A stretch of DNA of 64,000 nucleotides from Prosthecobacter sp. (GTDB lineage Bacteria > Verrucomicrobiota > Verrucomicrobiia > Verrucomicrobiales > Verrucomicrobiaceae), in NCBI RefSeq assembly GCF_034366625.1, contig NZ_JAXMIH010000019.1, positions 124,001 through 188,000 of the forward strand. The letters are read 5' to 3'. This document shows, piece after piece, positions 25,072-33,677 of the stretch; position 1 is the stretch's first letter, and every line of letters begins with the position of its first letter. Under the pieces are notes generated by a model. The model was not told the DNA's origin. It did no database searches and worked only from the letters and a program-made list of their open reading frames with translations. A program made the translations under genes and the position numbers.

Positions 25072-26340
25072 CTACGCATCTGGCAAATCCTGTCCCTTCG
25101 TTTCTGGAAGAAACGCGAGCACCAGGATGCCGATGATGAACAATCCTGAGAGCATGGTGATCGCCACTGGGAGGTCGAAAACGGCTTTGAGCTTGCCGGA
25201 GGTGAAAAGAATCGGCGCGGCAAGGAGGCGGCCGGTGTTGAAGCAAAAACTTGCACCAGTGGCCCGCAGGTGATCGGGAAACAGTTCTGGGAAGTACACC
25301 GCGAAGCCAGCGTGGATGCTCAGCGTGACAAATCCCATCACCGGCAGCGCGATGAGCATCTGCCAGTGCGTTTGCGGCAGGAAGCAGACCATGGGGATCA
25401 CGATGAGCGACAGAATCTGCATCAGATAAAAGGTGCGCTTGCGGCCGATGCGCTCGCAGATCGGGCCAAAGGCCAGCATGCCCAAACCGCCGCCGGTGGC
25501 TTGCACGATGCCGTAGGCGAATTTGGCTTCGGTCTCGATGGCGTCCTTCGCCCAGCCGAGTTTGGCGAGCAGATGGCTCATCAAATCCTGTCCGGCCACC
25601 GTGACGCCCCAAAACGTGCCGAGACCGACTGCCGCGAGCGTCATGCCGCACAGCGCACGCAATCGCCACATCGGATGACTGAACAGCTCGCGAAAACTGC
25701 CCACGCGATCTCCCATGGTCTTCTGCGCCGCTTGCAGCCGCTCGGGCTCTTTGATCGAAGCCCGCACCCACAGCGTGAGCAAAGCCGGGATCACGCCAAT
25801 GAGATACCCGTAGCGCCAGTTCGCGCCCACCCACATGCCGGTGATGCCGGCCATCCAGGTCGCCAGCACACTGGTCGAATGGAAGATGCCGGAGGCACGC
25901 GCCCGCGCCTCTTTGGGAAACACTTCGGCCACCAGCGCGGCCGCCACCGCCCATTCGCCGCCCACACCCATCGCCACGAGAAAACGCAGCGTGCAGACGT
26001 GCCACAGATCCGTCGCGAAGTAGGTCAGGCCGGAAAAGATCGAGTAAAACAGGATCGTGACGATCATCGTCGGACTGCGGCCCCAGCGATCCGCCAGCAT
26101 GCCGAAAATCCATCCCCCGAGCGTTCCGCCGACGAGGAAGAAGCCGAGAACGATGTCCCCCCATTCCTTCACTCCGGCTGAATCCGGCGATTGCTGCAAA
26201 ATCTCCGCCAGCATCGCCTTCCGCGTGATGTTGAAAATCTGCCCCTCAAACGCATCGAAGACCCACCCCAGAGACGCGACGACAAGCACGAGCCACTGAT
26301 AGCGCGTGACGGAGGAGTACCATTTGGGTGAAGTTGTCAT
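25072..26340 (-). CDS. MFS transporter, metabolite:H+ symporter type
   Basis: 422 residues with twelve hydrophobic segments. MFS signatures are clear: the loop 2-3 motif GMLADRWGRSPTM, RFLVAMGVGGEWAVAAALVAE in helices 4-5, and GPICERIGRKRTF in loop 8-9. The pattern fits the AAHS/SHS branch that takes up aromatic acids, sialate or other organic anions with protons. The substrate is unknown. It is probably transcribed with the downstream MoaD-like and BNR-repeat genes (gaps of 10 and 13 bp). Confidence 0.88.
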   Translation of the reverse strand: MTTSPKWYSSVTRYQWLVLVVASLGWVFDAFEGQIFNITRKAMLAEILQQSPDSAGVKEWGDIVLGFFLVGGTLGGWIFGMLADRWGRSPTMIVTILFYSIFSGLTYFATDLWHVCTLRFLVAMGVGGEWAVAAALVAEVFPKEARARASGIFHSTSVLATWMAGITGMWVGANWRYGYLIGVIPALLTLWVRASIKEPERLQAAQKTMGDRVGSFRELFSHPMWRLRALCGMTLAAVGLGTFWGVTVAGQDLMSHLLAKLGWAKDAIETEAKFAYGIVQATGGGLGMLAFGPICERIGRKRTFYLMQILSLIVIPMVCFLPQTHWQMLIALPVMGFVTLSIHAGFAVYFPELFPDHLRATGASFCFNTGRLLAAPILFTSGKLKAVFDLPVAITMLSGLFIIGILVLAFLPETKGQDLPDA

Positions 26341-26350
26341 GAGAAGATGG

Positions 26351-26431
26351 AGTTCGCAGTGCTCTGTTCGCCGTTCGCAGTTTCAAACAGTGTCGCAGCG
26401 CTCTTAACAGGGAACTGCGAACTGCGAACGG
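26351..26431. repeat. Palindromic word repeat (TTCGCAGT words)
   Basis: A perfect 12-bp inverted repeat CCGTTCGCAGTT (26371-26382) / AACTGCGAACGG (26420-26431) overlaps a second one, AGTTCGCAGT (26351-26360) / ACTGCGAACT (26414-26423). It fills the gap between two minus-strand genes. Architecture resembles the elements at 37371, 38039, 40299 and 43592. Confidence 0.75.
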
Positions 26432-26433
26432 AT

Positions 26434-27705
26434 TCAGCCCGGCATCGTCGTGCCCGGTATCGCAACTGGATACCAACCTTCATCATCCGGTTTCACGGGC
26501 GGCTCGGTGCTCCAGGTGATGTTGTCAGGAACGAGCACCTCCTGCGAGTTCAGCGCCTGCTCCCAGGGGATCATCTGGCCCGTATAAGTCGCCATGCGGC
26601 CCATCACGCCCATCATCGTGCTGTGCGCGGCGTAATCGGCGTCGTTGCGCACTTTTTCCGTGCGGATGTTCTCGAAGAAGGCGTCGTGCTCAAGTTGGTG
26701 GGCGTCCTCTTTGATGCGCGTGCGCTTGCCACCGGGCGGCTGGCCGTTGAGGAGGAATTTGCCGCCGTTCGCCAGGTCCGCCGTGCCCTTCGTGCCGTGG
26801 AAATGCTCGCTCACATCGCGCGCGCACTTGCCGCCGATCTGGCAGCACTGGCTGAGCAGGCGGAAGCCGTTCTCGTATTCAAACTCGACGGTGTGATGGT
26901 CAAAGATCGTGCCATTCTCCTTCGCCCTGCGCACCTGGCGTCCTCCTTGTCCGACGGCTTTGATCGGCATCACGCCCTTCATCACCCAGTTCGCCACGTC
27001 GAGGTTGTGGCAATGCTGCTCCAGGATGTGATCGCCGCTCATCCAGGTGAAGAAGTACCAGTTGCGGATCTGGTAGTGCAGCTCGCTCTCCTTCGGCTCA
27101 CGTGGAAATCCGGGGCGCGAGGTGCCATTCCAATACACACGGCCATGCACGAGATCGCCAATCTCTCCCGCGTGGATGCGCTCGATCATGTCGATGTAGC
27201 TCGGCTGGTAACGGCGCTGGAAACCCACGCACACATTCAGCTTCTTCTTTTTCGCTTCCTCGGAGGCCGCCAGCACGCGGCGCACGCCTGCCGCATCCAC
27301 CGCCACAGGCTTCTCCATGAACACATGCTTCCCCGCCTTGATCGCCTGCTCAAACAGGAACGGGCGCGGTCCCGGTGGCGTCGTGATCAGCACCACATCC
27401 GCCAACGCGAAGGCCTTCACATAGTCCTCGAAGTTCGTGAATACCTGATCCGGCGGCACATCGACCTGCCCCTCATGTTTCGTCTTTAAAATATCCAGCG
27501 CCGCCTGCGCCTTGCCCTCCAGCGGATCGACGACGGCGACGAGCTTGATCGTCGAACCCGCCGTGAGCGCTTGATTGCAGGCCCCCGTGCCGCGTCCGCC
27601 GCAGCCGATGAGGGCGATCTTGATGTCATTGTCCTTCGGCGCCGCAAACGCATGCGTGGCGGCGGTCAGGGCGGTGGTGGTCAGGAAAGTGCGGCGGGTG
27701 GGCAT
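26434..27705 (-). CDS. Gfo/Idh/MocA family oxidoreductase with Tat-like signal
   Basis: 423 residues. MPTRRTFLTTTALTAATHAFA is a twin-arginine-type leader. The Rossmann fold follows with IALIGCGGRGTGAC, and the family EKP motif is in HVFMEKPVAVDA. The C-terminal alpha/beta domain has the long GDHILEQHCHNLDVANWV helix segment found in Verrucomicrobia/Planctomycetes paralogs. A sugar or polyol dehydrogenase in the periplasm is expected; substrate unknown. It lies upstream of the palindromic repeat and the MFS gene on the same strand. Confidence 0.92.
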   Translation of the reverse strand: MPTRRTFLTTTALTAATHAFAAPKDNDIKIALIGCGGRGTGACNQALTAGSTIKLVAVVDPLEGKAQAALDILKTKHEGQVDVPPDQVFTNFEDYVKAFALADVVLITTPPGPRPFLFEQAIKAGKHVFMEKPVAVDAAGVRRVLAASEEAKKKKLNVCVGFQRRYQPSYIDMIERIHAGEIGDLVHGRVYWNGTSRPGFPREPKESELHYQIRNWYFFTWMSGDHILEQHCHNLDVANWVMKGVMPIKAVGQGGRQVRRAKENGTIFDHHTVEFEYENGFRLLSQCCQIGGKCARDVSEHFHGTKGTADLANGGKFLLNGQPPGGKRTRIKEDAHQLEHDAFFENIRTEKVRNDADYAAHSTMMGVMGRMATYTGQMIPWEQALNSQEVLVPDNITWSTEPPVKPDDEGWYPVAIPGTTMPG

Positions 27706-27844
27706 GGTGGTGAGATGGCTGATTCATGAACCGATGCGGCACTGGCATTATTTCATTTTTGGCCACGACAGCCGCCGATGTCGCAGGCCATGGCTACGGT
27801 CCACGCGGGCATCAGATGCGCGGCGTTCTGGTTGCCAGTTGAGG

Positions 27845-28654
27845 CTACTGGGTGAGTGCGGCATCGCCAACAGCACCGGCGAGCACTTTCGCGGCATCCT
27901 CATCATTCATGAGAGTCGCCTTGAGGAATGCGATGGCGTAGTGTTTGAAGAGCGCGTGCCGTTTTGCATCCACGAAACCGCAAGCGAGCTGGCCGAGGAG
28001 ATCGGTGGGGGATTCGGCGTCGAGATGCGTGGCATTGCGCACACGGATCACGAATGTCTCACCGGGCAGCGCGGCGATGATGCCGCTGGCATTGCCCTGC
28101 CTGTTCCAGGCTTCGGGTTCGGCTTGCAGGACGGCGCAGGGCATCTTCAGGCTGGCCGCGATTTTTTGGCCGCTGCCGTCCATATCGACGGGATCGAGGC
28201 CGACCCAGGCATCGACGGGCGTTTGAGCGGCGGCGAGCAGGGTGGTGAGTCCCCCCATGGAGAAACCCATCAGAGCCGTGCGATGCGTGGTTTTGAATGT
28301 GACGACCAGTTCGGCCAGGACACGGCCATTCAGCGCATGATCGAGCAAGGCGGGTTGGGTGGGCACGGCGACGATGAAACCCTGCGCCGCGAGATCCGCG
28401 CCCCAGCCTGCCATGTGGCGCTTGGCACGCGTAAAGCCATGCGCCACGACCACCAGCGGCGCTTGATCACGCTGTGCCGGATAGTAGAGCGTCACCGAAA
28501 CCTTCTGGCCTGCGAGTGTGAGGTGCCGCACTTCTTTGGTGACGCCTGCCGCCAATGCCGGTGCCTCCGTGCGACTGGCCCAGTAGAGGAAGCCAAGCAG
28601 CAACGGGGTTGTGATCAGTAGCCGGCGCAGCCAGCGAAGCAAGAATGGACGCAT
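27845..28654 (-). CDS. Alpha/beta hydrolase with N-terminal membrane anchor
   Basis: 269 residues. An N-terminal hydrophobic helix (LLITTPLLLGFLYWASR) anchors or exports the protein. The hydrolase core shows the oxyanion strand VVVAHGFTRA, the nucleophile elbow GFSMGG (Ser), and a late His in RNATHLDAES. It resembles the dienelactone hydrolase/chlorophyllase-like branch. It is the last gene of a minus-strand row headed by the TetR gene. The 139 bp to the preceding gene (27706-27844) show nothing. Confidence 0.85.
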   Translation of the reverse strand: MRPFLLRWLRRLLITTPLLLGFLYWASRTEAPALAAGVTKEVRHLTLAGQKVSVTLYYPAQRDQAPLVVVAHGFTRAKRHMAGWGADLAAQGFIVAVPTQPALLDHALNGRVLAELVVTFKTTHRTALMGFSMGGLTTLLAAAQTPVDAWVGLDPVDMDGSGQKIAASLKMPCAVLQAEPEAWNRQGNASGIIAALPGETFVIRVRNATHLDAESPTDLLGQLACGFVDAKRHALFKHYAIAFLKATLMNDEDAAKVLAGAVGDAALTQ

Positions 28655-28667
28655 GTCGCGGGCTTCC

Positions 28668-29030
28668 TCAGGCCTCCACGATCACCTTGAAGCCGCCGTA
28701 GGCCATGCGTTTGCAGTCGAAGAGATCTTTGCTCTCATTACACATCTTCGCCATGCGCGGATCGGCCATGATGGCCTTGTTCGCACGGTCGCGGTCTTTG
28801 CGGGATTTGAAGACGGCCCAGGAGAAGACGACGACTTCGCCGGGCTTGGTTTTGGCGAGCTTGGGGAAGGGCGTGAGGTTCTTCACTTCCATGTCGTCGC
28901 CGACGCACTCGAAGTAGGCCAGCGCACCGTGATCGCGCCAGACCTTGGAGGCTTTTTTGGCGACACGCTGGTAGTTAGTGATGTTCTTTTGGGGAACGGG
29001 AATGACGAATCCGTCAACGTAGTGTGGCAT
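28668..29030 (-). CDS. DUF1428 family protein (YbaA-like)
   Basis: 120 residues. The sequence matches the DUF1428 pattern across its length: MPHYVDGFVIPVPQKN at the start, VWRDHGALAYFECVGDD, VVFSWAVFKSRKDRD and the closing KRMAYGGFKVIVEA. The family is an uncharacterised ferredoxin-like alpha+beta fold often carried with VOC, SRPBCC and DoxX genes, as here. Probably part of the TetR-headed row. No active site can be named. Confidence 0.93.
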   Translation of the reverse strand: MPHYVDGFVIPVPQKNITNYQRVAKKASKVWRDHGALAYFECVGDDMEVKNLTPFPKLAKTKPGEVVVFSWAVFKSRKDRDRANKAIMADPRMAKMCNESKDLFDCKRMAYGGFKVIVEA

Positions 29031-29074
29031 GGTGGGGTGAGGTTAAGAGTTAGGGGTTGGAAGTGAAAAGCGGA

Positions 29075-29455
29075 TCAAGCGATGAGGGCTTTCCAGGCTT
29101 TGCGCTCGGCCCACAGCAGGTAAAGCGCGAGCACGCTGATGCCGATGAGCATGGGCTGGAGGATGCCGTCACCCGCGACGAACTGATGGAAGGCGAGGAT
29201 GTTCACGATGATGGGGCCGAGGCAGAGCAGGCCGAGGTTGCGTGTCTTCGGGATGATGAGCATGATGCCGCCGAGCAACTCGATGATTTTCACGAACTTC
29301 ATGAAGCCCGTCGGGCCGACCGCAGCCATGAAGTGAGCAATGGGTGTGTCCTTCGGCAACTCGGGCATGGGCGCGAGATTGAAGAGCACGGTGACGGCGG
29401 ACATGATGAAAAGTCCGCCAAGGAGGATGGCGGCAATGAGGGGTGCGTATTTCAT
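29075..29455 (-). CDS. DoxX-like membrane protein
   Basis: 126 residues with four hydrophobic helices. The helix 1 start (LIAAILLGGLFIMSAV), the FMKFVKIIELLGGIMLI segment and the closing LYLLWAERKAWK fit small DoxX/DoxD-family proteins. These four-helix membrane proteins are linked to thiol or redox stress in several bacteria. Same strand and spacing (44 bp) as its neighbours in the TetR-headed row. Confidence 0.85.
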   Translation of the reverse strand: MKYAPLIAAILLGGLFIMSAVTVLFNLAPMPELPKDTPIAHFMAAVGPTGFMKFVKIIELLGGIMLIIPKTRNLGLLCLGPIIVNILAFHQFVAGDGILQPMLIGISVLALYLLWAERKAWKALIA

Positions 29456-29465
29456 GGGTGTTGAG

Positions 29466-29654
29466 TTAGTTTGAGGCGAGATGGGCGGCGAGGCGGTCGA
29501 AGTTTTCTTGGTTGGCGGGGACGCAGATGGTTTTCAGGGTCTCGCAGAGCTGTTCGGTTTCGAATGCCATGCGCCAGGTGAGGCGTGTGCCGCCGTCTTC
29601 ATCAGCCAACGTCTTGGTCATGCCGAGCATGAAAGTCTCTCGTTGAAGTTTCAA
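29466..29654 (-). pseudogene. C-terminal remnant of an SRPBCC (AHSA1-type) gene
   Basis: Only the last third of an AHSA1/SRPBCC domain is present: GGTRLTWRMAFETEQLCE then PANQENFDRLAAHLAS. The family is normally 140-160 residues; about 90 N-terminal residues are missing. The best start is a TTG at 29654. The frame is the same as that of the complete SRPBCC gene immediately upstream, separated by that gene's TGA and two codons. A decayed tandem paralog after deletion is the simplest reading. Confidence 0.65.
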
Positions 29655-29660
29655 TTTGCC

Positions 29661-30200
29661 TCACGGCTTCGGCGTCGCAGTGGCGACTTTACCAAGATTG
29701 GCGAGACCTTCGCTGAACTGGTCACCGCACATTTTTTCGCAGTCCATGAACATGCCAAAGACTTTGCCGATGAAAGGCTTCTTGCTCTGCATGGCCCAGG
29801 TGACTTTCGTGCCGGCACCTTCGGGGGCGAAAGTGAACCGCACGTCGCTGCTGCCTTCAAACGGACGCACGAACTCCAGTTTCATGCCGATGGTTTCATT
29901 GGGCTTGCTGTCAACGAGCTTGGTGCTGCCCTCGCCGACTTCGTTGTTGCCGGACCACTTGTAGATCGCACCGACACCTTCCGGCGGGCCTTCGAGGGTC
30001 TTTTTCATCGCCGGATCCAGCTTCGACCAAGGTGACCACGCATCCCATTGGCGGAAGTCGTTCACGACTTTGAAGACGGCGTCCGGCGGAGCGGCAATGG
30101 TGGCGGAGCGGGTGACGTTCAAGTCGTCGCTCTGGAAGGAGGCGACGATGAGGATGATGGCGATGACGGCAACGAGGCCGAGGAGTACTTTCTTGATCAT
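29661..30200 (-). CDS. SRPBCC family protein with N-terminal anchor
   Basis: 179 residues from ATG 30200. A hydrophobic N-terminal helix (VLLGLVAVIAIILIVA) is followed by a START/Bet v1-like domain: SATIAAPPDAVFKVVNDFRQW, WSPWSKLDPAMKKTL and GTKVTWAMQSKKPF. This is the polyketide cyclase/dehydrase branch, which binds hydrophobic ligands. It belongs to the TetR-headed row (TetR, VOC, SRPBCC, remnant, DoxX, DUF1428, hydrolase). Confidence 0.88.
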   Translation of the reverse strand: MIKKVLLGLVAVIAIILIVASFQSDDLNVTRSATIAAPPDAVFKVVNDFRQWDAWSPWSKLDPAMKKTLEGPPEGVGAIYKWSGNNEVGEGSTKLVDSKPNETIGMKLEFVRPFEGSSDVRFTFAPEGAGTKVTWAMQSKKPFIGKVFGMFMDCEKMCGDQFSEGLANLGKVATATPKP

Positions 30201-30238
30201 GGTGCGCGTTGGTTTGGATGTTGAGGTTGGGGGATGGG

Positions 30239-30694
30239 TTAGCAGCCTTCGGGCATGGCGCTCATGCGCTCCTGCATCTGCTGCGGAGTGAGTTTTTCGG
30301 TTTGATGCTGGATCATCCACTGGTGGCCGAAGGGATCCGTGACGCAGCCGCTGCGGAAGCCGTAGAATTGATCGGCGACCGCACGCAGCACCGTGGCACC
30401 GGCCGCGACGGCCTTGGCAAAGGCGGCATCGGCATTGTCCACGATCAAGCAAAACGTGACCGGCGAGCCACCGAGAGCGTGCGGCGACTTGCTCATGCCG
30501 GGAAACTCCTCGCTGAGCATGACGAGGGTTTCGTTGATCAGGAGCTCGGCATGGCCGACGAAATCAGGGCCGCCCATGGTGAGGCGGAAGAGTTCCGTGG
30601 CCCCAAATGCGGCTTTGTAGAAGTCGATGGCCTTGGCTGCCTCTTTGACGGTGATGTAGGCGCTGAGGGCGGGGTAGTCGGTGGGTGTGTTCAT
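30239..30694 (-). CDS. VOC/glyoxalase-superfamily protein (PhnB-like)
   Basis: 151 residues. Two beta-alpha-beta-beta-beta units of the VOC fold are visible: TVKEAAKAIDFYKAAFGATE in the first and DNADAAFAKAVAAGATVL in the second, closing with TDPFGHQWMIQHQTE. PhnB-like members of this type are widespread, and their substrates are mostly unknown. It starts 12 bp downstream of the TetR stop and is probably co-transcribed with it. Confidence 0.92.
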   Translation of the reverse strand: MNTPTDYPALSAYITVKEAAKAIDFYKAAFGATELFRLTMGGPDFVGHAELLINETLVMLSEEFPGMSKSPHALGGSPVTFCLIVDNADAAFAKAVAAGATVLRAVADQFYGFRSGCVTDPFGHQWMIQHQTEKLTPQQMQERMSAMPEGC

Positions 30695-30706
30695 GGTGAT
30701 GGTGAA

Positions 30707-31345
30707 TCAGTTGCTGGTGTGAATGCCAAACAGCCCGTCCACATAGCCGCGGGCGAGTTTGAGATTGGCGCGAATCATCGCCTGCGATTCGCAGGCCTTG
30801 CCGACGAGCATGGATCCTTGCCAAAGACTGTTGAGGAACCATGCCACGGCTTTGGGATCGAAATTGGAATCCGGTTTGCGCTTCTTTTTCGCTGCGGCGA
30901 GCATTTTGGCGACGTTGTCCGTCCACGAGTGCAATTCCTTCGCACACGCGGCCTGAATGATAGGATTTGTGGCGGCGAGTTCCTGCGACATCATTCCCAC
31001 CATGCAGACGCATGCCTCATCCTTACGCATGGTGAAGCCGGTCATGATGTCGAGCATCTGATGCACCTGCTCCAGCGGGTCAGCCTCTGCGTTGTTCCAG
31101 GCCACGGCATACAACGCCGTGCCCATCTGGCCCCACCATTCGACCGCAGCCTTGCCGATGGCTTCTTTGCTCTCAAAGTGATGGAAGAAGCTCCCCTTCG
31201 TCATCCCGGCCTCCTTGCAGATGAGATCCACCGAGGTGCCGGCGAAGCCCTGCTTCAGCATCAGCCGAACCGTGGCGTCGATGAGACCCTGCCGAGTCCC
31301 GGCGGGATCGCGTTCACGCTTCTTGCTGGCGGCTTTCTTGGGCAT
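30707..31345 (-). CDS. TetR family transcriptional regulator
   Basis: 212 residues from ATG 31345. The N-terminal HTH is clear: GLIDATVRLMLKQGFAGTSV, then CKEAGMTKGSFFHHFESKEA. The divergent C-terminal ligand domain is all-helical with several cysteines (DEACVCMVGMM). A 20-bp near-palindrome overlaps the start codon (31343-31362) and is the likely operator, so autoregulation is expected. The downstream genes on the same strand (VOC, SRPBCC, DoxX, DUF1428, hydrolase) form the probable regulon. Confidence 0.93.
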   Translation of the reverse strand: MPKKAASKKRERDPAGTRQGLIDATVRLMLKQGFAGTSVDLICKEAGMTKGSFFHHFESKEAIGKAAVEWWGQMGTALYAVAWNNAEADPLEQVHQMLDIMTGFTMRKDEACVCMVGMMSQELAATNPIIQAACAKELHSWTDNVAKMLAAAKKKRKPDSNFDPKAVAWFLNSLWQGSMLVGKACESQAMIRANLKLARGYVDGLFGIHTSN

Positions 31346-31362
31346 ACAAACCGGTTGGTATG
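31343..31362. promoter_or_regulatory. Palindromic operator candidate of the TetR gene
   Basis: CATACAAACC/GGTTGGTATG has 9 of 10 half-site positions symmetric and is centred on CCGG. It covers the ATG of the TetR gene. AAACCGGTTGGTATGT-like operators are common for this TetR subgroup. Binding here would block the regulator's own transcript. Position and symmetry are seen; function is inferred. Confidence 0.65.
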
Positions 31363-31468
31363 TAACGAATTGAAACAAACCGTCAACCGGCTTTTTAAAG
31401 CTCCTGCTCCGCAACGTCAGTGAAGCTGATGGATGAGGAAGAGACAGGTCATGGTCTGGGAGGTGAAA

Positions 31469-32347
31469 TCACTTCGCAGGCTTCATCACGCCACTCATCG
31501 GATGCTGGCTCACTGTGTCCCAGGCGATTTCCTGGAGGAGTTGGTTGAGCTTTGCCTGATCGTCTGGGCTCACATTTTTGAGCAGCTTGAAGGCAGCAGG
31601 CACCGGCAGGCCGACGGGGCTGCGGCGATAGATCACGGCGAAGTGGCAGTAGCTCGACAGGATTTGCAGCGGGGGATTGGCATGGCCCCAGGTGTCGCGG
31701 AAGAGATCAGCCTGGGCCTTGAGGCCGGGGGCTTCGCCTTTGACGATCTTTTCGCGCAGCATCACGGCGGCCATGCCGACGGGGACGATGAGCACGGCGT
31801 CTTTGCCGAGGCGTTGGTTGATGCCTTTGACGTATTCTTCGATGTCCTTGGCATACCTCAGTGTGGCATCGCGGAGCTTGGCGATATCGGTGGCGTTGTG
31901 ATCGACCTTCTTCCGTGTTTGGAGGGGATAAACGGGTTCATACTCGTCATTCGGCATCCAGTATTCCTGCACGGTGATGCGCAGCGCGGGATTGTGCTCG
32001 ATACCGAGCTTCACGAACTGCTCGATGGCCTCGTCCGGCAGCCAGATGGGTGAAAGCGTGAGCACATCGGCCTTCCCAGCCTTGAGCACTTGTTTCACCG
32101 CGCTCTTTTCCTCCGGCACATCCCAATGCTTCTGCACCGTGGAGCCGCCGATGCTGGAAAGTCCCGCCAGTTCGTGCTTCAAGCCCGCTGCCAGCGCCAT
32201 CTCTGTGACCTGACGATAGGTGAAGACATGGAAGCTGTGCCCGCAGGTGGCGACGCGTTGCCCGACGGTGATCGGCGGCTGCAAATCATCTGCGCGGGAG
32301 AGGAGCGTGGTGAGACAAAGGGTGGTGAGGAGAAAAGCGGCTCTCAT
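31469..32347 (-). CDS. Secreted protein of unknown function (possible SGNH-like fold)
   Basis: 292 residues from ATG 32347, with a Sec signal ending near LLSRADD. The block VATCGHSFHVF resembles a first block of SGNH/GDSL hydrolases in position after the signal, followed by LAGLSSIGGS and KADVLTLSPIW. The catalytic Ser and Asp-His pair cannot be assigned with confidence. Similar secreted proteins occur in Verrucomicrobia and Planctomycetes, usually as hypothetical proteins. It lies downstream of a PQQ-type propeller gene (27-bp gap). Confidence 0.7.
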   Translation of the reverse strand: MRAAFLLTTLCLTTLLSRADDLQPPITVGQRVATCGHSFHVFTYRQVTEMALAAGLKHELAGLSSIGGSTVQKHWDVPEEKSAVKQVLKAGKADVLTLSPIWLPDEAIEQFVKLGIEHNPALRITVQEYWMPNDEYEPVYPLQTRKKVDHNATDIAKLRDATLRYAKDIEEYVKGINQRLGKDAVLIVPVGMAAVMLREKIVKGEAPGLKAQADLFRDTWGHANPPLQILSSYCHFAVIYRRSPVGLPVPAAFKLLKNVSPDDQAKLNQLLQEIAWDTVSQHPMSGVMKPAK

Positions 32348-32374
32348 ACGCTGATAACGCAACGAGCGGCCCAA

Positions 32375-33598
32375 TCACTCACCGACACACCACAGATACT
32401 CCTGCCGTGCCGGGCTGGTCTTCGCGGAGCGGAGGTAGATGCGGTTGCCGCAGATGGCGGGAGTGCTGAAGGACTCGTCACCGAGTTGGTTTTGGCCGAG
32501 GAGCGTGAATTTCTCCGGCGTGGCCTCGAAGACGGAGGTGACGCCGCCTTTGCTCGTCGCGTAGATGCGCGAGTCGGCCATGACGGGCGAGCCGAAGAAC
32601 TCGCGGTCCACTTTCTCATTCCATAGCTCTTCGCCAGTCGCAGACTTCCAGCAGACGGCTCGGCCTGCATCGCCGACGGCGAAGACGTGGCCGTTTTTGA
32701 CGAGCATGGAGGGCACATAGGTTTTCGTGACATTCTCCCACGCGATCTTGCCGCTGCCGTCGGCTTCGAGGGCCATGGTGTGATTCTTCGGATAACCACC
32801 GCCGAGGAAGACGCGGTTACCATCGGTCACGGCGGTGACGACGGTCTCCTCGGTGCTGCCGTCGATGCTCCAGAGCTTCGTGCCGGTGAGCGGATCGAAG
32901 CTCTCCACCTTGTTGCAGCCGGCGAGCACGGCCTGGAGTTTGCCTGCGGCGGTGAGAACAGCAGGCGTGGAGTAGTTCGCCACGGGTGGGCGATCCTGCT
33001 GCCAAACGACTTCGCCGGTGAGTTTGTTGAGGCCGGTCATTTTGCCACCGCCGCGATGATCGGCGGACACTAGCACGATGTTTTGATAAACAACCGGTGA
33101 GGAGCCAAAACCCTGATGCACCTGGAAATCGCACACGCGGCGCTGCCAGAGCTGCTTTCCACTGAGATCGAGCGCGGTGGTGAAGATGGCAGCGTTGTTG
33201 AGGAAGTTGACGTAAAACCGCTCGCCATCGCTCACCACATCTGACGATGCCTGCGAGGAGATTTTGTGTCCCTTCGTGTTGAGGTTGCCGCGATGAACCA
33301 CGCTCTCCCAGAGCTTCTTGCCTGTGGCGCGATCAAAGCAGAGCACGAGTTGCTCCTCCGTCTCCACATCCGCTGTCGCGAGCACCACCTGATGGCCCAC
33401 CACGATCGGCGAACCATGTCCGCGACCACGCACTTCAGCCTTCCAGAGCACGTTTTCGCTTTCGCTCCACTTCACCGGCAATGTTTGACCTGCTGCCGCA
33501 TGACCATCCATCGTCGGCCCGCGCCAGGCGGGCCAGTCGGCGGCGAGGATGGGTGTGGCGACGAGCGCGGTGGCGAAAAGAAGAGTGCGGGTGGTCAT
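32375..33598 (-). CDS. Secreted PQQ-type beta-propeller protein
   Basis: 407 residues. The signal peptide ends near ATPILAADW, then WPAWRGPTMDGHAAAGQTLP marks the usual start of this propeller family. Blade words recur, for example LVLCFDRATGKKLW, LNKLTGEVVWQQ and CWKSATGEELWNE. There is no EF-hand insertion, unlike the paralog at 22188. Metal- and PQQ-binding dehydrogenase residues are not apparent, so a periplasmic scaffold or binding role is possible. It precedes the 31469 gene in the same direction. Confidence 0.87.
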   Translation of the reverse strand: MTTRTLLFATALVATPILAADWPAWRGPTMDGHAAAGQTLPVKWSESENVLWKAEVRGRGHGSPIVVGHQVVLATADVETEEQLVLCFDRATGKKLWESVVHRGNLNTKGHKISSQASSDVVSDGERFYVNFLNNAAIFTTALDLSGKQLWQRRVCDFQVHQGFGSSPVVYQNIVLVSADHRGGGKMTGLNKLTGEVVWQQDRPPVANYSTPAVLTAAGKLQAVLAGCNKVESFDPLTGTKLWSIDGSTEETVVTAVTDGNRVFLGGGYPKNHTMALEADGSGKIAWENVTKTYVPSMLVKNGHVFAVGDAGRAVCWKSATGEELWNEKVDREFFGSPVMADSRIYATSKGGVTSVFEATPEKFTLLGQNQLGDESFSTPAICGNRIYLRSAKTSPARQEYLWCVGE

Positions 33599-33677
33599 GA
33601 AGGCCGATGATTACGCATTGTAGCGCGGAGCGCTGTCATCCAAGAGATGAAGGCAAGAAAGAGCAGGGCTTCATGCG

